Positions 27,048-37,134 of a stretch of 64,000 bases of DNA are shown here, piece by piece. Position 1 is the stretch's first letter, and each line of letters begins with the position of its first letter. Source of the DNA: Ligilactobacillus hayakitensis DSM 18933 = JCM 14209 (GTDB lineage: Bacteria; Bacillota; Bacilli; Lactobacillales; Lactobacillaceae); the NCBI RefSeq assembly GCF_000615845.1, contig NZ_BAML01000007.1, forward strand, positions 1 through 64,000, given 5' to 3'. The translations under genes were made by a program, and so were the position numbers. A model generated the notes under the pieces. The model worked only from the letters and a program-made list of their open reading frames with translations. It was not told the DNA's origin and did not search any database.

Positions 27048-29150
27048 ATGGCAAATATTCCAGTAGGACCATTTGATAACATGGATGATATTTTTAATGA
27101 ATTGATGGGAAATATGAACGGAATTAACTCCGAACGCCGTTATTTAATTAATGGACGTGAAGTAACTCCAGAAGAATTTGCGAAGTATCGTCAAACAGGA
27201 AAGATGCCTGGAAATCAAGTGAATAATCAAGCAGGAAAAGCTCCTAAAAAAGATGGTATTTTAGCTCGATTAGGTCGTAATTTAACTCAAGAAGCAAGAG
27301 AAGATAAATTAGATCCAGTGATTGGAAGAAATAAGGAAATTCAAGAAACAGCGGAAATTCTCGCACGTCGGACTAAGAATAATCCAGTACTTGTCGGTGA
27401 TGCTGGGGTTGGTAAGACAGCCGTTGTTGAAGGTTTAGCCCAAGCGATTGTAAACGGGGATGTCCCTGCTGCAATTAAAAATAAAGAAATTATCAGTATT
27501 GATATTTCTGGACTTGAAGCAGGAACCCAATATCGTGGAAGCTTTGAAGAAAACATCCAAAACCTCGTAAAAGAAGTTAAGGCAAGTAAAAATGTAATCC
27601 TATTCTTTGATGAAATTCACCAAATTTTAGGTGCTGGTGGAATGGGAGGCGACAATGGCTCTAAAGGTTTAGCTGACATTTTGAAGCCAGCATTGTCACG
27701 AGGTGAAATTACTGTTATCGGTGCGACAACTCAAGATGAATATCGTAACACAATTATGAAAAATGCTGCTTTAGCTCGCCGCTTTAACCAAGTAACAGTT
27801 AACGCCCCAAGTCCTGAAGATACACTTAAGATTCTTCAAGGAATTCGTCCCCTTTATGAAAAGCACCATAACGTTGAATTACCTGATGATGTATTAAAGG
27901 CTGCCGTTGATTTTTCAGTTCAATATATTCCTCAAAGAAGTTTACCTGACAAGGCCATTGATTTGGTAGATATGACTGCTGCTCACTTAGCTGCAATGCA
28001 TCCAGTGACAGACGTTAAAGCCATTGAGGCCCGCATTGAAGAAGAAAAACAACGTCAACAAGATGCAGCTGACAAAGAAGATTATGAAACAGCTTTGAAT
28101 GCTAAAGTTAAGATTGATGAACTTCAAAAGAAAATTGATAATCACAAAGAAACGCAAAAAGCAGTTGCAACAATCAATGATGTTGCAGAAGCGGTTGAAA
28201 GATTAACTGGAATTCCCGTATCAAAAATGGGAGCTAGTGATATTGAACGCTTAAAAGAAATTGGCAATCGCCTTAAGGGAAAGGTAATTGGTCAAAATGA
28301 AGCCGTTCAAGCAGTTGCACGTGCCATTCGTAGAAACCGTGCTGGATTTGATGAAGGCAATCGTCCAATTGGTAGTTTCTTATTTGTCGGACCTACAGGT
28401 GTCGGTAAAACAGAATTGGCTAAGCAATTAGCTTTAGATATGTTTGGTTCAAAGGATGCCATTATCCGGTTGGATATGTCAGAATATTCAGATCGCACAG
28501 CGGTATCTAAGCTAATTGGTACGACTGCGGGTTATGTGGGATACGATGATAACAGTAACACTTTAACAGAACGGGTTCGTCGTAATCCATATTCAATTGT
28601 TCTTTTGGATGAAATTGAAAAAGCTGATCCACAAGTGATTACATTGCTTCTTCAAGTATTAGACGATGGTCGCTTAACAGATGGTCAAGGTAATACAATT
28701 GACTTTAAGAACACTGTGATTATCGCAACTTCAAATGCTGGTTTTGGCAATGAAGAACTTCTTGGTAAAGATAAGCAACAAGATGAAGATATCATGAAGA
28801 AGATTGCACCTTTCTTCCGTCCTGAATTCTTAAATCGTTTTAATGCTGTGATTGAATTTTCACATTTAACTAAGGAAGATTTAAAAGAAATTGTTGACTT
28901 AATGTTAGCAGAAGTTAATAAGACCTTAGCTAAGAAAGATATTGATTTAGTAGTGACGGATGAAGCAAAGGAATATTTGATTGAACAAGGATACGACGAA
29001 GCAATGGGTGCACGTCCATTACGTCGCGTTGTTGAACAACAAATTCGGGATAAAGTAACTGATTTTTATCTTGATCACATTGATATCAAGCACTTAAAAG
29101 CTGTGATGAAAGATGGCGAATTAGTAATTGAAGAAAATAATGAAGCATAG
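27048..29150 (+). CDS. clpL: ClpL, AAA+ disaggregase, 700 aa
   Basis: A stand-alone Clp/Hsp100 chaperone of lactic acid bacteria that protects from heat and acid. The short N-terminus ([19 protein letters not shown], then [14 protein letters not shown]) is ClpL-like and lacks the double Clp_N repeat. AAA-1 has [13 protein letters not shown] and [15 protein letters not shown]; a short coiled region with UVR-like [15 protein letters not shown] follows; AAA-2 has [13 protein letters not shown] and VLLDEIEKA, sensor GARPLRR. I see no CtsR or CIRCE box; a TATAAT at 27025 would leave only an ~11-base leader. SD GAGGGAT. Confidence 0.93.
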   Translation: MANIPVGPFDNMDDIFNELMGNMNGINSERRYLINGREVTPEEFAKYRQTGKMPGNQVNNQAGKAPKKDGILARLGRNLTQEAREDKLDPVIGRNKEIQETAEILARRTKNNPVLVGDAGVGKTAVVEGLAQAIVNGDVPAAIKNKEIISIDISGLEAGTQYRGSFEENIQNLVKEVKASKNVILFFDEIHQILGAGGMGGDNGSKGLADILKPALSRGEITVIGATTQDEYRNTIMKNAALARRFNQVTVNAPSPEDTLKILQGIRPLYEKHHNVELPDDVLKAAVDFSVQYIPQRSLPDKAIDLVDMTAAHLAAMHPVTDVKAIEARIEEEKQRQQDAADKEDYETALNAKVKIDELQKKIDNHKETQKAVATINDVAEAVERLTGIPVSKMGASDIERLKEIGNRLKGKVIGQNEAVQAVARAIRRNRAGFDEGNRPIGSFLFVGPTGVGKTELAKQLALDMFGSKDAIIRLDMSEYSDRTAVSKLIGTTAGYVGYDDNSNTLTERVRRNPYSIVLLDEIEKADPQVITLLLQVLDDGRLTDGQGNTIDFKNTVIIATSNAGFGNEELLGKDKQQDEDIMKKIAPFFRPEFLNRFNAVIEFSHLTKEDLKEIVDLMLAEVNKTLAKKDIDLVVTDEAKEYLIEQGYDEAMGARPLRRVVEQQIRDKVTDFYLDHIDIKHLKAVMKDGELVIEENNEA

Positions 29151-29166
29151 GTAAAGGATTTATTAA

Positions 29167-29201
29167 AATTAAGCTCAGAAGGTTAAATTCTGGGCTTTTT
29201 A
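29167..29201 (+). terminator. Terminator after clpL
   Basis: AAGCTCAGAA/TTCTGGGCTTTTT hairpin with T-run. Confidence 0.85.
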
Positions 29202-29265
29202 TTTGCTTTCGGATATTTAAATATATTAAAATAGTTATAGATATTTATATGCAAGAGGTGGGGTT

Positions 29266-30107
29266 ATGATTAATAATAAAATTCAAAGAAACCCGTGGTT
29301 TAGATGGGTTGTTTTAGTACTAGCATTAGAAATTATCACGTTAAGTATTAACTTTTTTTATGCACCGATAAACATTGCCGCTGGTGGAGCGACGGGGATT
29401 GCGATTTTAGTTGATGCTGTTTGGGGAATTAATCGATCGCTGACGGTATTGATTTTTAATATTTTGATGATTGTTTTGGCGCTGATTTTTTTAGATAAGA
29501 AAACCGTTAAAAATATTACAATCGGAAGTTTCTTATTGCCATTATTGATGGAAATTACGCCTAGTTTTCAAGTAACGAATAATGAATTATTAGCCGTGAT
29601 TTATGGTGGGGGGTTAATGGGCTTTGGCGTGGCTTTATTATATCGAATCAATGCCTCAAGCGGAGGAACCACCGTACCACCAATGATATTAAAGAAGTAC
29701 TTTTATATCAATTCAGCAATTAGTTTACTAGTAATTGATATGATAGTGATCTGTATGAATGTTTTTGTTGATGGCTAAACGCCTTTTTCTTAGCGGCATT
29801 CTCGCAATTAGTAACGGCAATGGTGATGCGGTATACTGAATCGGGATTAGATCACAAATATCAAGTCGAAGTGATGAGTAATAAATATACTAATGAAATT
29901 AAAAAGATGTTAATGGAAAACTATAACGGCTTAACAGTGTATAATGTAGTTGGTGGATATAGTGAAGATCAAAAACAACAGTTATTATTGGTAGTAGATA
30001 CTCAAGATTACGGTCCTTTGATTAGACAAATCCACGAAATTGATCCAGATGCTTTTATCGTAACTTCAAATGTAATGAATGTTCACGGTGGGCGCTGGGG
30101 ATTATAA
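29266..30107 (+). pseudogene. YitT-family membrane protein, frameshifted
   Basis: The YitT family (~280 aa) has five or six helices and a C-terminal DUF2179 domain. The first frame gives helices 1-5 with NIAAGGATGIAIL and NASSGGTTVPPMIL and stops at 29778. The reading continues one base out of phase as WLNAFFLAAFSQLVTAMVMRYT, then ENYNGLTVYNVVGGY and a normal C-terminus. A single missing base near 29774 accounts for everything. It is a recent pseudogene or a base-call error; if the base is restored the protein is full length. Confidence 0.88.
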
Positions 30108-30119
30108 GGATGGAAATTT

Positions 30120-30524
30120 ATGCAACGATATCGGCACGAAGTTAAGTATTATGAAACAGATCGCATGGGAATAACCCATCATTCAAATTATATTCGTTGG
30201 ATGGAAGAAGCACGAACAGAGTTTCTTAAAAATATTGGCTGGAGTTATGCCAAGTTTGAAGAAGCGGGTATTATTTCACCTGTAATTGAAACGAATTGTA
30301 AGTATAAGCGCCCAACGACCTTTGATGATATCGTTGAAATCGAAACTTATGTCATTAATATTAGTGCCGTTAAGTTAGAAATTGGTTATGAAATGTATTG
30401 TAATGATGAACTAGTAGCCAAAGGAATTTCTAAGCATTGTTTTACAAATCGTGATGGTAAGATTCTTAACTTGAAAAAAGAATATCCAAAATTTGTCGAT
30501 CAATTAACTAAATACATGAAATAA
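30120..30524 (+). CDS. Acyl-CoA thioesterase, YbgC/FadM type, 134 aa
   Basis: A hotdog-fold thioesterase. The motif EVKYYETDRMGITHHSNYIR carries the catalytic Asp of the YbgC class, and RWMEEARTEFLKNIG the central helix. It sits 12 bases after the yitT frame and ends at its own terminator. Substrate unknown (short or medium acyl-CoA). Cytosolic. Confidence 0.9.
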   Translation: MQRYRHEVKYYETDRMGITHHSNYIRWMEEARTEFLKNIGWSYAKFEEAGIISPVIETNCKYKRPTTFDDIVEIETYVINISAVKLEIGYEMYCNDELVAKGISKHCFTNRDGKILNLKKEYPKFVDQLTKYMK

Positions 30525-30563
30525 AGTTGGAAACTCTGATAAAAAGGAGCTTCTAACTTTTTT
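30523..30563 (+). terminator. Terminator
   Basis: AAGTTGGAAACTC ... GGAGCTTCTAACTTTTTTT hairpin with T-run. Confidence 0.75.
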
Positions 30564-30632
30564 TGTGTGCTAGCTTTTTAGTAATTTTTGTTGTAATCTT
30601 GAAAAGGAATTATTTTGAAAGAAAGAAGAAAA

Positions 30633-31735
30633 ATGAAAAAAATAAGTCAAATTTTAGGAGTAGTATTAGCCAGTTTAATGCTTACCAATGCGGAGGTATC
30701 AGCACAAAAAATCCCTGATACAGATGCACAGATCAAAAAAGAAGTTAATGAAATGAGCTTGGATGAAAAGCTTGGACAGCTGTATGTTAGCCCAAGTGTT
30801 AAGGCTCCAAAATTACAAATTGAAGATATAAAAAAATATCATCTAGGTGGGGTAGTTTTATTTGGAGATGACTTTACAGGAAATAAAGAAGAATTCAAAG
30901 AAAAATTACAGTCATATCAAAATAATAGTGAAATCCCCTTGTTAATCGCCACCGATCAAGAAGGAAGTAGTGTTTCGCGGTTAGATAGTGACCCGCAATT
31001 AACTAATAATCGTCTGTTTCCATCACCCCAACAAATGTTTGCAGAACAAGGAATGAAAGGTGTTGTTAGTGAAGCGAGTCAAACTGCTAAAATCCTGAAA
31101 GATTTAGGGATTAATTGGAATTTTGCGCCGGTTGCGGATGTGGCAGAAAGTTCGGATAGCTTTATTTATGAGCGAACTTTAGGTGAAGATTATCCAACCA
31201 CGGCAACGTATATTAAAAAAGTAGTGCCGGCAATGCAACAACAAGGAGTCGCAGCGACGTTGAAGCATTTCCCAGGATATGGAGATGCGGCCGATACGCA
31301 TGTCGGTTTTGGAGAAACTACTAAAGATAAAAAGACCATGCAAAATGAGGATTTGCTTCCATTTAAAGCGGGAGTAAAGGCCAAAGTTGATAGTATTATG
31401 GTGGGCCACGTTGTCGCTAAGGGATTGGATAAAGATCATCCGCTTCAATGTCAAAAAAGGTTAATCAATATTTACGGCGGGATTTAAAGTATCAAGGGGT
31501 CGTATTAACCGATGATTTAACCATGGGAGCGATTCTAGATTATGCCAAAGATAATCATGTAAATCCAGATTTACTTGCATTACAGTCCGGTAATGATATG
31601 ATTTTAAGCAATAATTATGATAATGGAATTCCAGAAATTAAACAGGCGATTAAACAAGGAAAACTGTCAGAAAAACAAGTAGATCAATCTGTTTATCGTG
31701 TATTAAAAATGAAACAAAAATTACATCTAAAATAA
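30633..31735 (+). pseudogene. Secreted GH3 beta-N-acetylglucosaminidase (NagZ-like), frameshifted
   Basis: A signal peptide (ISQILGVVLASLMLTNAEVSA) precedes a family 3 glycoside hydrolase: ATDQEGSSVSRL, the NagZ-type KHFPGYGDAADTHVGF, and the nucleophile region VVLTDDLTMGAI. The frame shifts near 31441-31450, where His-Pro is followed by LQCQ instead of the expected Ala-Ser-Met-Ser-Lys; a missing base explains this. The downstream frame runs to a natural end. If restored it would be ~365 aa. A TTG at 30615 with a better SD is a second start option. Confidence 0.85.
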
Positions 31736-31750
31736 GAAAGGAATAAGTGG

Positions 31751-32581
31751 ATGGCAAAGAAGAGAAATGAGACGAAAAAATTAGTACGTTGGTTAGTAGG
31801 AATCGCTGTAACCGCCGCATTGGGATCAGTTGGAGTTAATAATGTTGATAATATAAAAAATGAAATTTCAACTCAAACCGTTAATAGTTCTAATACTAAT
31901 ATAAGCGTTGATACACCTAATGAACAGCAAGCTGGAATTGTTTTAACGGATAATATCCGTCAACAATTAGGAAAAAACGTGCAATACAATGGAACCGGAG
32001 CGTTTATTGTTAATGATAATAAAACCAAGTTAAATACCAAGGTATCCAGTGCACCATATGCAACAAATGAAGTGGATGCACTAGGGCGACCAACTGTCGG
32101 GAATGCTTGGTTAAACCGAACTGCTCGTCAATATAAAAGCCGTGAAGAAACTGGTAACGGGAGAACATATTGGAAGCCAAAAGGATTTTTCCAACAACAA
32201 AATTTACCAGGACGCTATCGTCATGCTTATGATCGTGGACATTTATTAGCGTATGCTTTAGTTGGAAATATTCGTGGCTTTGATGCTTCAGAAGCTAACC
32301 CTAAAAATATTGCAACGCAAACCGCATGGGCCAATGAAGCAGCTTCACAAAATTCAACTGGCCAAAATTATTATGAAGGTTTAGTCAGAAAAGCTTTAGA
32401 TAGAAATAAGCAAGTCAGATATCGGGTAACGAACTTGTATGATGGCAACAATATTATTCCATCAGGAGCACATTTAGAAGCTAAGTCTTCTGATGGTTCT
32501 TTAGAATTTAATGTCTTTATTCCAAATGTCCAAACCAATATTAATATTGATTACGCAACAGGAAGAACAACAAGAAAATAA
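31751..32581 (+). CDS. Secreted DNA/RNA non-specific endonuclease, 276 aa
   Basis: An N-terminal membrane helix or signal (LVRWLVGIAVTAALGSVGV) leads a beta-beta-alpha-metal nuclease of the NucA/EndA family. The diagnostic motif is YDRGHLLAYALVGN, with Asn in NPKNIATQT as the Mg ligand region. It may degrade extracellular DNA for nutrition or competition. SD AAGAAAGGAA. It follows the broken GH3 gene by 15 bases. Confidence 0.88.
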   Translation: MAKKRNETKKLVRWLVGIAVTAALGSVGVNNVDNIKNEISTQTVNSSNTNISVDTPNEQQAGIVLTDNIRQQLGKNVQYNGTGAFIVNDNKTKLNTKVSSAPYATNEVDALGRPTVGNAWLNRTARQYKSREETGNGRTYWKPKGFFQQQNLPGRYRHAYDRGHLLAYALVGNIRGFDASEANPKNIATQTAWANEAASQNSTGQNYYEGLVRKALDRNKQVRYRVTNLYDGNNIIPSGAHLEAKSSDGSLEFNVFIPNVQTNINIDYATGRTTRK

Positions 32582-32606
32582 AAGAGACTAGAGTAAAGTC
32601 TTGAAT

Positions 32607-32657
32607 AAAAAACCTTAAGAAATTATATTTCCAAAAATTTGATTTCTTAAGGTTTTT
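32607..32657. repeat. Palindromic terminator-like repeat, copy 2
   Basis: AAAAACCTTAAGAAAT ... ATTTCTTAAGGTTTTT arms of 16 bases. It shares the CCTTAAG/CTTAAGG outer arms with palindromes at 10051-10102 and 39733-39784. It ends the nuclease gene. Confidence 0.82.
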
Positions 32658-32730
32658 ATTTTTAATATTTTAAGAAAAATAGTAATATGATATATTTTAA
32701 TTAAGAGAGGAAGTAAAAGGAGAACATACC

Positions 32731-34878
32731 ATGAAAAAGCAAACAACACCGATTAAACAACATTTTTCAATTCGTAAATATAGTTTTGGAGTAACATCAG
32801 TTTTAATAGGGATGACATTTGCCTTAGGAACAGGAGCGATTGTTCAACCTAACTTAGTTAAAGCTGATACTGCTGCTACAACGAAAACAGTTACACGTGA
32901 GGTAACGAATGCTCAAGAATTAGTGAGTGCAATTAAAAATGCTAATGAAGGCGATACAATTAAGTTAGGAGCTGGATTTAAAGATTCGCTAACAGAAGCC
33001 AATGTTGGTGGTAAAATTTTAACTTTAAATAAAGACATTATAATTGATGCTGGCGGACAAACGTTAACTTTACGTGGGGTAAATCTTGTCACAGCTGCAA
33101 ATGTAACCTTAGAAAATATTAATTTAAATCTTTTAGGTGAAGGCACTAGTGCAGGTACAATCACGAATGAAGGCGATTTAACACTTAACAATGTAACAAC
33201 GTTAATTAGTCAAGCTCAAGCTGAAGTACGCCCAAGTATTGTTTCAACACAAGGAAAAGTTACGATTAAAAGTGGAACATCAGAAACTAAATTCGACAAA
33301 TTAGAAGTTAAAAACGGATCAAATCTTGAAATTAGTGATAATAATGTCCGCGCTAATGCGGTTATTGGGGATGGAGTTTCAAATGTAAAATCTGCTTCTA
33401 ATTTTATTGCTAAGTATTCAGGAATAAAAAACTTAGAATTTGATGGATCCAATGTGGCAAATGTTGAAATAGATGCACAAAATTTAACATTAAAAAATAA
33501 CAGTACAGTTAGTTTAGAGAATAATACTAAAATTAATGGGAACGTCGATGTTCAAGAAAATTCAACATTAAATATTGGAAGTAATAACCTAGCAGTAGCG
33601 AATATTAGAGGAAATGGACAATATACTGTAAATTATGACGGTTCATTAACAACCCAATTATTATCTGATCCAATTAATTTAGAAGTTCAAAAATCAGATA
33701 AAAATTATAATGATTATGAAGGGCATGTTTATTTTGAAGCACAAAAATTAAATGCTTTACCAAAGATTACCTTCCAAAATAATCCAAATGGATTAGAGTT
33801 AAATAAAGTTGAAAATAGTTGGAAATTAGAGAAGTCAGATGAAGTCGATAAATCATATCTAGAAGATGCAATTAATGAAGCTAATAGTACTGATGTAAAT
33901 AATAAGACGAAAGCTAGTTTAGATAATTTTAATCAAAAATTAGAAGCTGCTAAGAAGATATTAGTTGATCCTAATGCGACACAAGATCAAATTAATGATG
34001 CTGAAGATGAATTATATGGCGCAATTGATGCATTAGAGGATGCACCTGAAAGTGAAGCGCCAGTGAGTCAAACACCAGCACAAAGCGAAGCGCCAGTTAG
34101 CCAAGCAACGGCGCAAAGTGAAACACCAGAAAGCCAAGCAGCAGCAACAAGTGAAGCGCCAGTGAGTCAAGCAGAGGCAACAAGCGAAACGCCAGTGAGC
34201 CAAGCAGCATCTCAAAGCGAAACGCCAGTGAGTCAAGCAACGGCCCAAAGTGAAACATCAGTGAGCCAAGCAGTGGCAACAAGCGAAACGCCAGTGAGCC
34301 AAGCAGCAGCCCAAAGTGAAATATCAGTGAGCCAAGCAGCAGCCCAAAGTGAAATATCAGTGAGCCAAGCAGCAGCCCAAAGTGAAACATCAGGAAGCCA
34401 AGCAGCGTCTCAAAGTGAAGCGCCAGTGAGCCAAGAAGTGGCAACAAGCGAAACACCAGTGAGCCAAGCAGCATCTCAAAGTGAAACACCAGTGAGTCAA
34501 GCAACGGCAACAAGTGAAATATCAGTGAGCCAAGCAGCAGCCCAAAGTGAAACACCTGTGAGTCAAACACCAGTAACAAGTGAATCTACAATGAACCAAG
34601 CAATGTCAGAAGTAAGTTCAACTGAGATAATTACTGGTAACCAACCAGAAAGTATTTTGAATGAAAAACCGGTAACATCAGTACTGGAAGTTCTTCAAAA
34701 GAAAAATGTTTTTAAACAAATTGATAATGGCAAAGAAAATGAAGATATTCAACAAGGACAAGAAAATTACAAATTACCAGCAACAGGTGATGTAAATACT
34801 AATGAATATCTTGGTTTAGCAGTTGTAGTATTATCAACAATGTTTGGAATCGGATTAGGTAAACGCAAAGAAAACTAA
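32731..34878 (+). CDS. YSIRK/LPxTG cell-wall anchored repeat protein, 715 aa
   Basis: The signal peptide has the YSIRK-type motif (FSIRKYSFGVTSVLIGMTFA), which directs export at the septum. Residues ~50-370 form a beta-helix-like region of repeated Asn/Val strands (adhesin-like, pectate-lyase-like pattern). A FIVAR-like helical segment follows (~385-435, DPNATQDQINDAEDELYGAI). Then come sixteen 11-residue Ser/Gln/Ala units and one degenerate one, acting as a wall-spanning stalk, and the sorting signal LPATG with helix and KRKEN tail. Sortase A should anchor it. Ligand unknown. Confidence 0.9.
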   Translation: MKKQTTPIKQHFSIRKYSFGVTSVLIGMTFALGTGAIVQPNLVKADTAATTKTVTREVTNAQELVSAIKNANEGDTIKLGAGFKDSLTEANVGGKILTLNKDIIIDAGGQTLTLRGVNLVTAANVTLENINLNLLGEGTSAGTITNEGDLTLNNVTTLISQAQAEVRPSIVSTQGKVTIKSGTSETKFDKLEVKNGSNLEISDNNVRANAVIGDGVSNVKSASNFIAKYSGIKNLEFDGSNVANVEIDAQNLTLKNNSTVSLENNTKINGNVDVQENSTLNIGSNNLAVANIRGNGQYTVNYDGSLTTQLLSDPINLEVQKSDKNYNDYEGHVYFEAQKLNALPKITFQNNPNGLELNKVENSWKLEKSDEVDKSYLEDAINEANSTDVNNKTKASLDNFNQKLEAAKKILVDPNATQDQINDAEDELYGAIDALEDAPESEAPVSQTPAQSEAPVSQATAQSETPESQAAATSEAPVSQAEATSETPVSQAASQSETPVSQATAQSETSVSQAVATSETPVSQAAAQSEISVSQAAAQSEISVSQAAAQSETSGSQAASQSEAPVSQEVATSETPVSQAASQSETPVSQATATSEISVSQAAAQSETPVSQTPVTSESTMNQAMSEVSSTEIITGNQPESILNEKPVTSVLEVLQKKNVFKQIDNGKENEDIQQGQENYKLPATGDVNTNEYLGLAVVVLSTMFGIGLGKRKEN
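34051..34611 (+). repeat. 33-bp tandem repeats (about 17 units) in the LPxTG protein
   Basis: Units have the form SE(T/A/I)(P/S)VSQ plus four residues rich in Ala/Gln/Thr. Sixteen units of 33 bases run from 34051 to 34578, the 17th (SESTMNQAMSE) is degenerate. Neighbouring units differ by a few bases, with one adjacent pair (units 9 and 10) identical in protein. Unit number is likely to vary between strains. Confidence 0.92.
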
Positions 34879-34880
34879 TA

Positions 34881-34931
34881 AAAAAGAAGTTTGATATGAG
34901 AGCTAACTCTTTAAATCAAACTTCTTTTTGT
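34881..34931. terminator. Bidirectional terminator
   Basis: AAAAAGAAGTTTGAT and ATCAAACTTCTTTTT arms with an 18-22 base loop, between convergent genes. Confidence 0.85.
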
Positions 34932-34940
34932 TTTATTGTG

Positions 34941-35698
34941 CTATTTAATATAAATTGCTTGTTTACCTTGTTGATTATAAACAGCTTCAAGATCTTGCCA
35001 ATTAGTAGCTTGGTTTTGGTAACCAAAAGGATTATTCAAATAAACGATACCTTGCTTCTTATCGTATCCAGTTACGACAACGCAGTGTGATGATGGCGTA
35101 ACTTGAACTTTTCCTTGCGGAGTATTCCATGTTCTCATGTCATCGACTGGTTTTAAAGTAGTGCTAACGATAATCAAAACAGGATGACCATCGGAAACTT
35201 TTTTGATGACACTATTAAAATCATGACCAGTAAAATTAACCGCATTTGGCGTGTAGGCATGAGCTAAATCATAAAGAGGTTCGTTATAAACACACCAACC
35301 ACCGTTTTTTTGACTCATGTATCCAACAAAGCAACATGAGGATTGCCACGTTTATTGCCAGGATAAAAGGAATCAACGTGCTTAATTTCACTTGCAAGTT
35401 GATCTTTAGTAGTATTCAAATCATAATAATTTAGCAACATTGAAAGTGAAGTAACTTCACATCCATTGGGTAAATCAGGCAGTTGGTTTTGTAAATCAAC
35501 TGTCAATTTTTGTGAAGGTTTGGCAAGAAGATAATCTACTTTACCTTCAAGAAAGTAAAAAGAATTTTTAATGTCTTTATGAACAGGCTTAATTAAAGTG
35601 ATTAAGCTAATTAAAATAAGTATGATAGATACAACTTTCCAAGAAAAGTGTCTTTTTTTAGGAAAGGCATGTTTAGCTTGGTGTCTCATTTCTTTCAT
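34941..35698 (-). pseudogene. C39-like cysteine protease, membrane-anchored, frameshifted
   Basis: The start is the ATG giving MKEMRHQAKHAFPKKRHF after AAAGGAAAACC. One helix (VVSIILILISLITLI) is followed by a papain-like C39_2 domain: LPDLPNGCEVTSLSMLLNYY has the catalytic Cys, SSHCVVVTGYDKKQGIVYLN the His and NPFGY follows. The frame breaks near 35325-35335 (...GNPHVALLDT then stop). Restoring one G gives GFVGYMSQKNGGWCVYNEP and a complete ~250 aa protein. Recent pseudogene or sequencing error. Confidence 0.87.
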
Positions 35699-35805
35699 AT
35701 GGTTTTCCTTTGTAATATTAATAAGCAAAGTATATCGTATCTGAGTACGATTGCAAAATAATAACAATGTTATAATAAAAGAGAATTTGGAAAAGAGGAA
35801 AAATA

Positions 35806-36704
35806 ATGTTTAATTTTAATGAGATAAATAATAAAAATCCAAAAAAATGGAATGTAAAAGAGAATCAACTCCCTGTAAATACATTAATATCAGATTTGAA
35901 AAATCCAGCATCACTAATTTCAGTTACAAAAGCCGATATTAGCACAGCATTAAAAGAAAATATAAAAATTATTGATACTAAAAAAGTTGAAGAATTGAAG
36001 CAAGCAAGTTTAGTAATTACAGGAGATAACTTAAATTATAATTCTGAAAAAATGGAGTATGAACTTGATTTAGAAGTGATAAAAAATCAAGGTGAATCTA
36101 AGCGATATATTTGGTTAAAAAATCCATTGTTGCCAGTTGGTAAATTCTTCTCCAATGCGGAGGTTAAAGGGATTATGGCACTTGGGAAAACTGTTATTTT
36201 AGATGGAAGTGATAAGATTCAAGTTGATTTTGAAGATGAAATAACAGAAAATGTGATAAGACTAGAAAAAGTGGGACAAATCTATATTACTTTAGATGTT
36301 GGGGATGTTTTTGAAAATGAAGAAGCCGCAGCGAAAATTTTCGAAAACGAAATTCTTTTTCAAAAGAAATTAGCCAATATGTTGCTGATAATCGTGAATT
36401 TGTCCGCCGCTATCTTGATCATAATGTACCAGATTTACGTCCACTTCCAACGAAAAATACAATTATAATGTGGGTAGACATATCAACATTAGGGATTTCA
36501 GGTACTGAATTTAAAGATTTTGCGATGAAAGAAACCGGAGTTATTGTTGGAGCTGGAAATGAATATTTAGAAAATACAGATAACTTTATCTTGCTTAATT
36601 TAGCAACTTCAGTAGATAATATAGAAGAAATGTTAAAGCGACTTCAACGAGCTGTTGTAGCGTATAAAAAGAACGACGATTTAATGAAAATTTTAGGATT
36701 ATAA
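35806..36704 (+). pseudogene. Decayed MalY/PatB-like PLP aminotransferase (C-S lyase)
   Basis: The first frame (to 36468) opens like MalY: MFNFNEINNKNPKKWNVKEN with QLP following, and later has YIWLKNPLLPVGKFFSNAEV, recalling the family's NPHNPVG motif. The PLP-binding Lys segment is not found and the region is ~90 residues short. Near 36355-36375 the frame shifts into EISQYVADNREFVRRYLDHN and MWVDISTLGISGTEF, a clear aminotransferase C-terminus, ending at 36704. So this is an old, deleted and diverged gene rather than a simple one-base break. Related enzymes cleave cystathionine. Confidence 0.75.
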
Positions 36705-36745
36705 AAATAAAAAGATAGTATAATGGTAACGAAGAGGTGAGGTAA

Positions 36746-36931
36746 ATGATTGCCTTAATAATAAGTGTATTACTTGCGATTTTTCTTTTGAAGATTTTCG
36801 GAAAAATGCTTTACTGGATTTTTTGTATAGTGGTATTTTGTTGGTTACTAACGCATATCTTTATTCCATTAGCGTTGGTATTTCTCCTATTAGTCGGAGG
36901 AATATACGGATTTTTGAAGAATATAATATAA
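36746..36931 (+). CDS. Small hydrophobic membrane protein, 61 aa
   Basis: Two or three closely packed hydrophobic helices with few charged residues (IALIISVLLAIFLLKIFGKM...). SD AAGAGGTGAGG and a TATAAT-like -10 shortly before support expression. It lies just upstream of the peptide/two-component locus but is cut off by a terminator. Function unknown; an immunity or accessory role is only a guess. Confidence 0.65.
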   Translation: MIALIISVLLAIFLLKIFGKMLYWIFCIVVFCWLLTHIFIPLALVFLLLVGGIYGFLKNII

Positions 36932-36932
36932 A

Positions 36933-36967
36933 TAATGCGACTTGAGTCATACTTGAGTCGCATTTTT
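36933..36967 (+). terminator. Terminator, abutting the regulator-binding repeats
   Basis: AATGCGACT ... AGTCGCATTTTT, 8-9 bp stem with T-run. The first LytTR-type half site begins directly after it. Confidence 0.82.
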
Positions 36968-37019
36968 ACGTTTACAATCAAAAAAACAACGTTTAAAAAT
37001 ACTTCGTGAAATTTATAAT
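36968..37019 (+). promoter_or_regulatory. LytTR-type direct repeat and promoter of the kinase operon
   Basis: ACGTTTAC (36968) and ACGTTTAA (36989) are spaced exactly 21 bases start to start, two DNA turns, as in PlnC/AgrA-type sites. A TATAAT lies at 37014-37019 (25 bases after the second core) and an alternative TAAACT at 37029. The same ACG-21-ACG arrangement occurs before the transporter operon at 40209/40230. Confidence 0.75.
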
Positions 37020-37071
37020 GTGTTTGTGTAAACTGCTGACTGTAAGATAAAATAATTAGGAGGTGAGGAAA

Positions 37072-37134
37072 GTGTTTATCCCAGTACTTAGATTTGGATT
37101 GACGATTAGCAAGCGTTACGGGAAGAAAAGATGA
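37072..37134 (+). CDS. 20-aa cationic peptide, translationally coupled to the kinase gene
   Basis: GTG start after a very strong SD (AGGAGGTG at 37058-37065). The product, MFIPVLRFGLTISKRYGKKR, has a hydrophobic first half and a basic tail (six Lys/Arg, no acids). It has no double-Gly leader or signal. Its TGA overlaps the kinase ATG as ATGA. In plnABCD and agr-like loci this position belongs to the inducing peptide, so a leaderless pheromone is the natural reading. It could also be only a coupling leader. Confidence 0.65.
   Translation: MFIPVLRFGLTISKRYGKKR

Noticed and set aside
34033-34579. Long minus-strand ORFs opposite the LPxTG repeat stalk
   Set aside because: They are antisense to the 33-bp repeats and consist of monotonous Leu/Phe/Cys repeats, with no SD.
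34051-34611. CRISPR array
   Set aside because: The repeats are contiguous, 33 bases, in frame and coding; there are no spacers and no cas genes in the window.
34896-35434. Plus-strand ORFs opposite the C39 protease
   Set aside because: They lie antisense to a recognisable protease and show no domain or SD.
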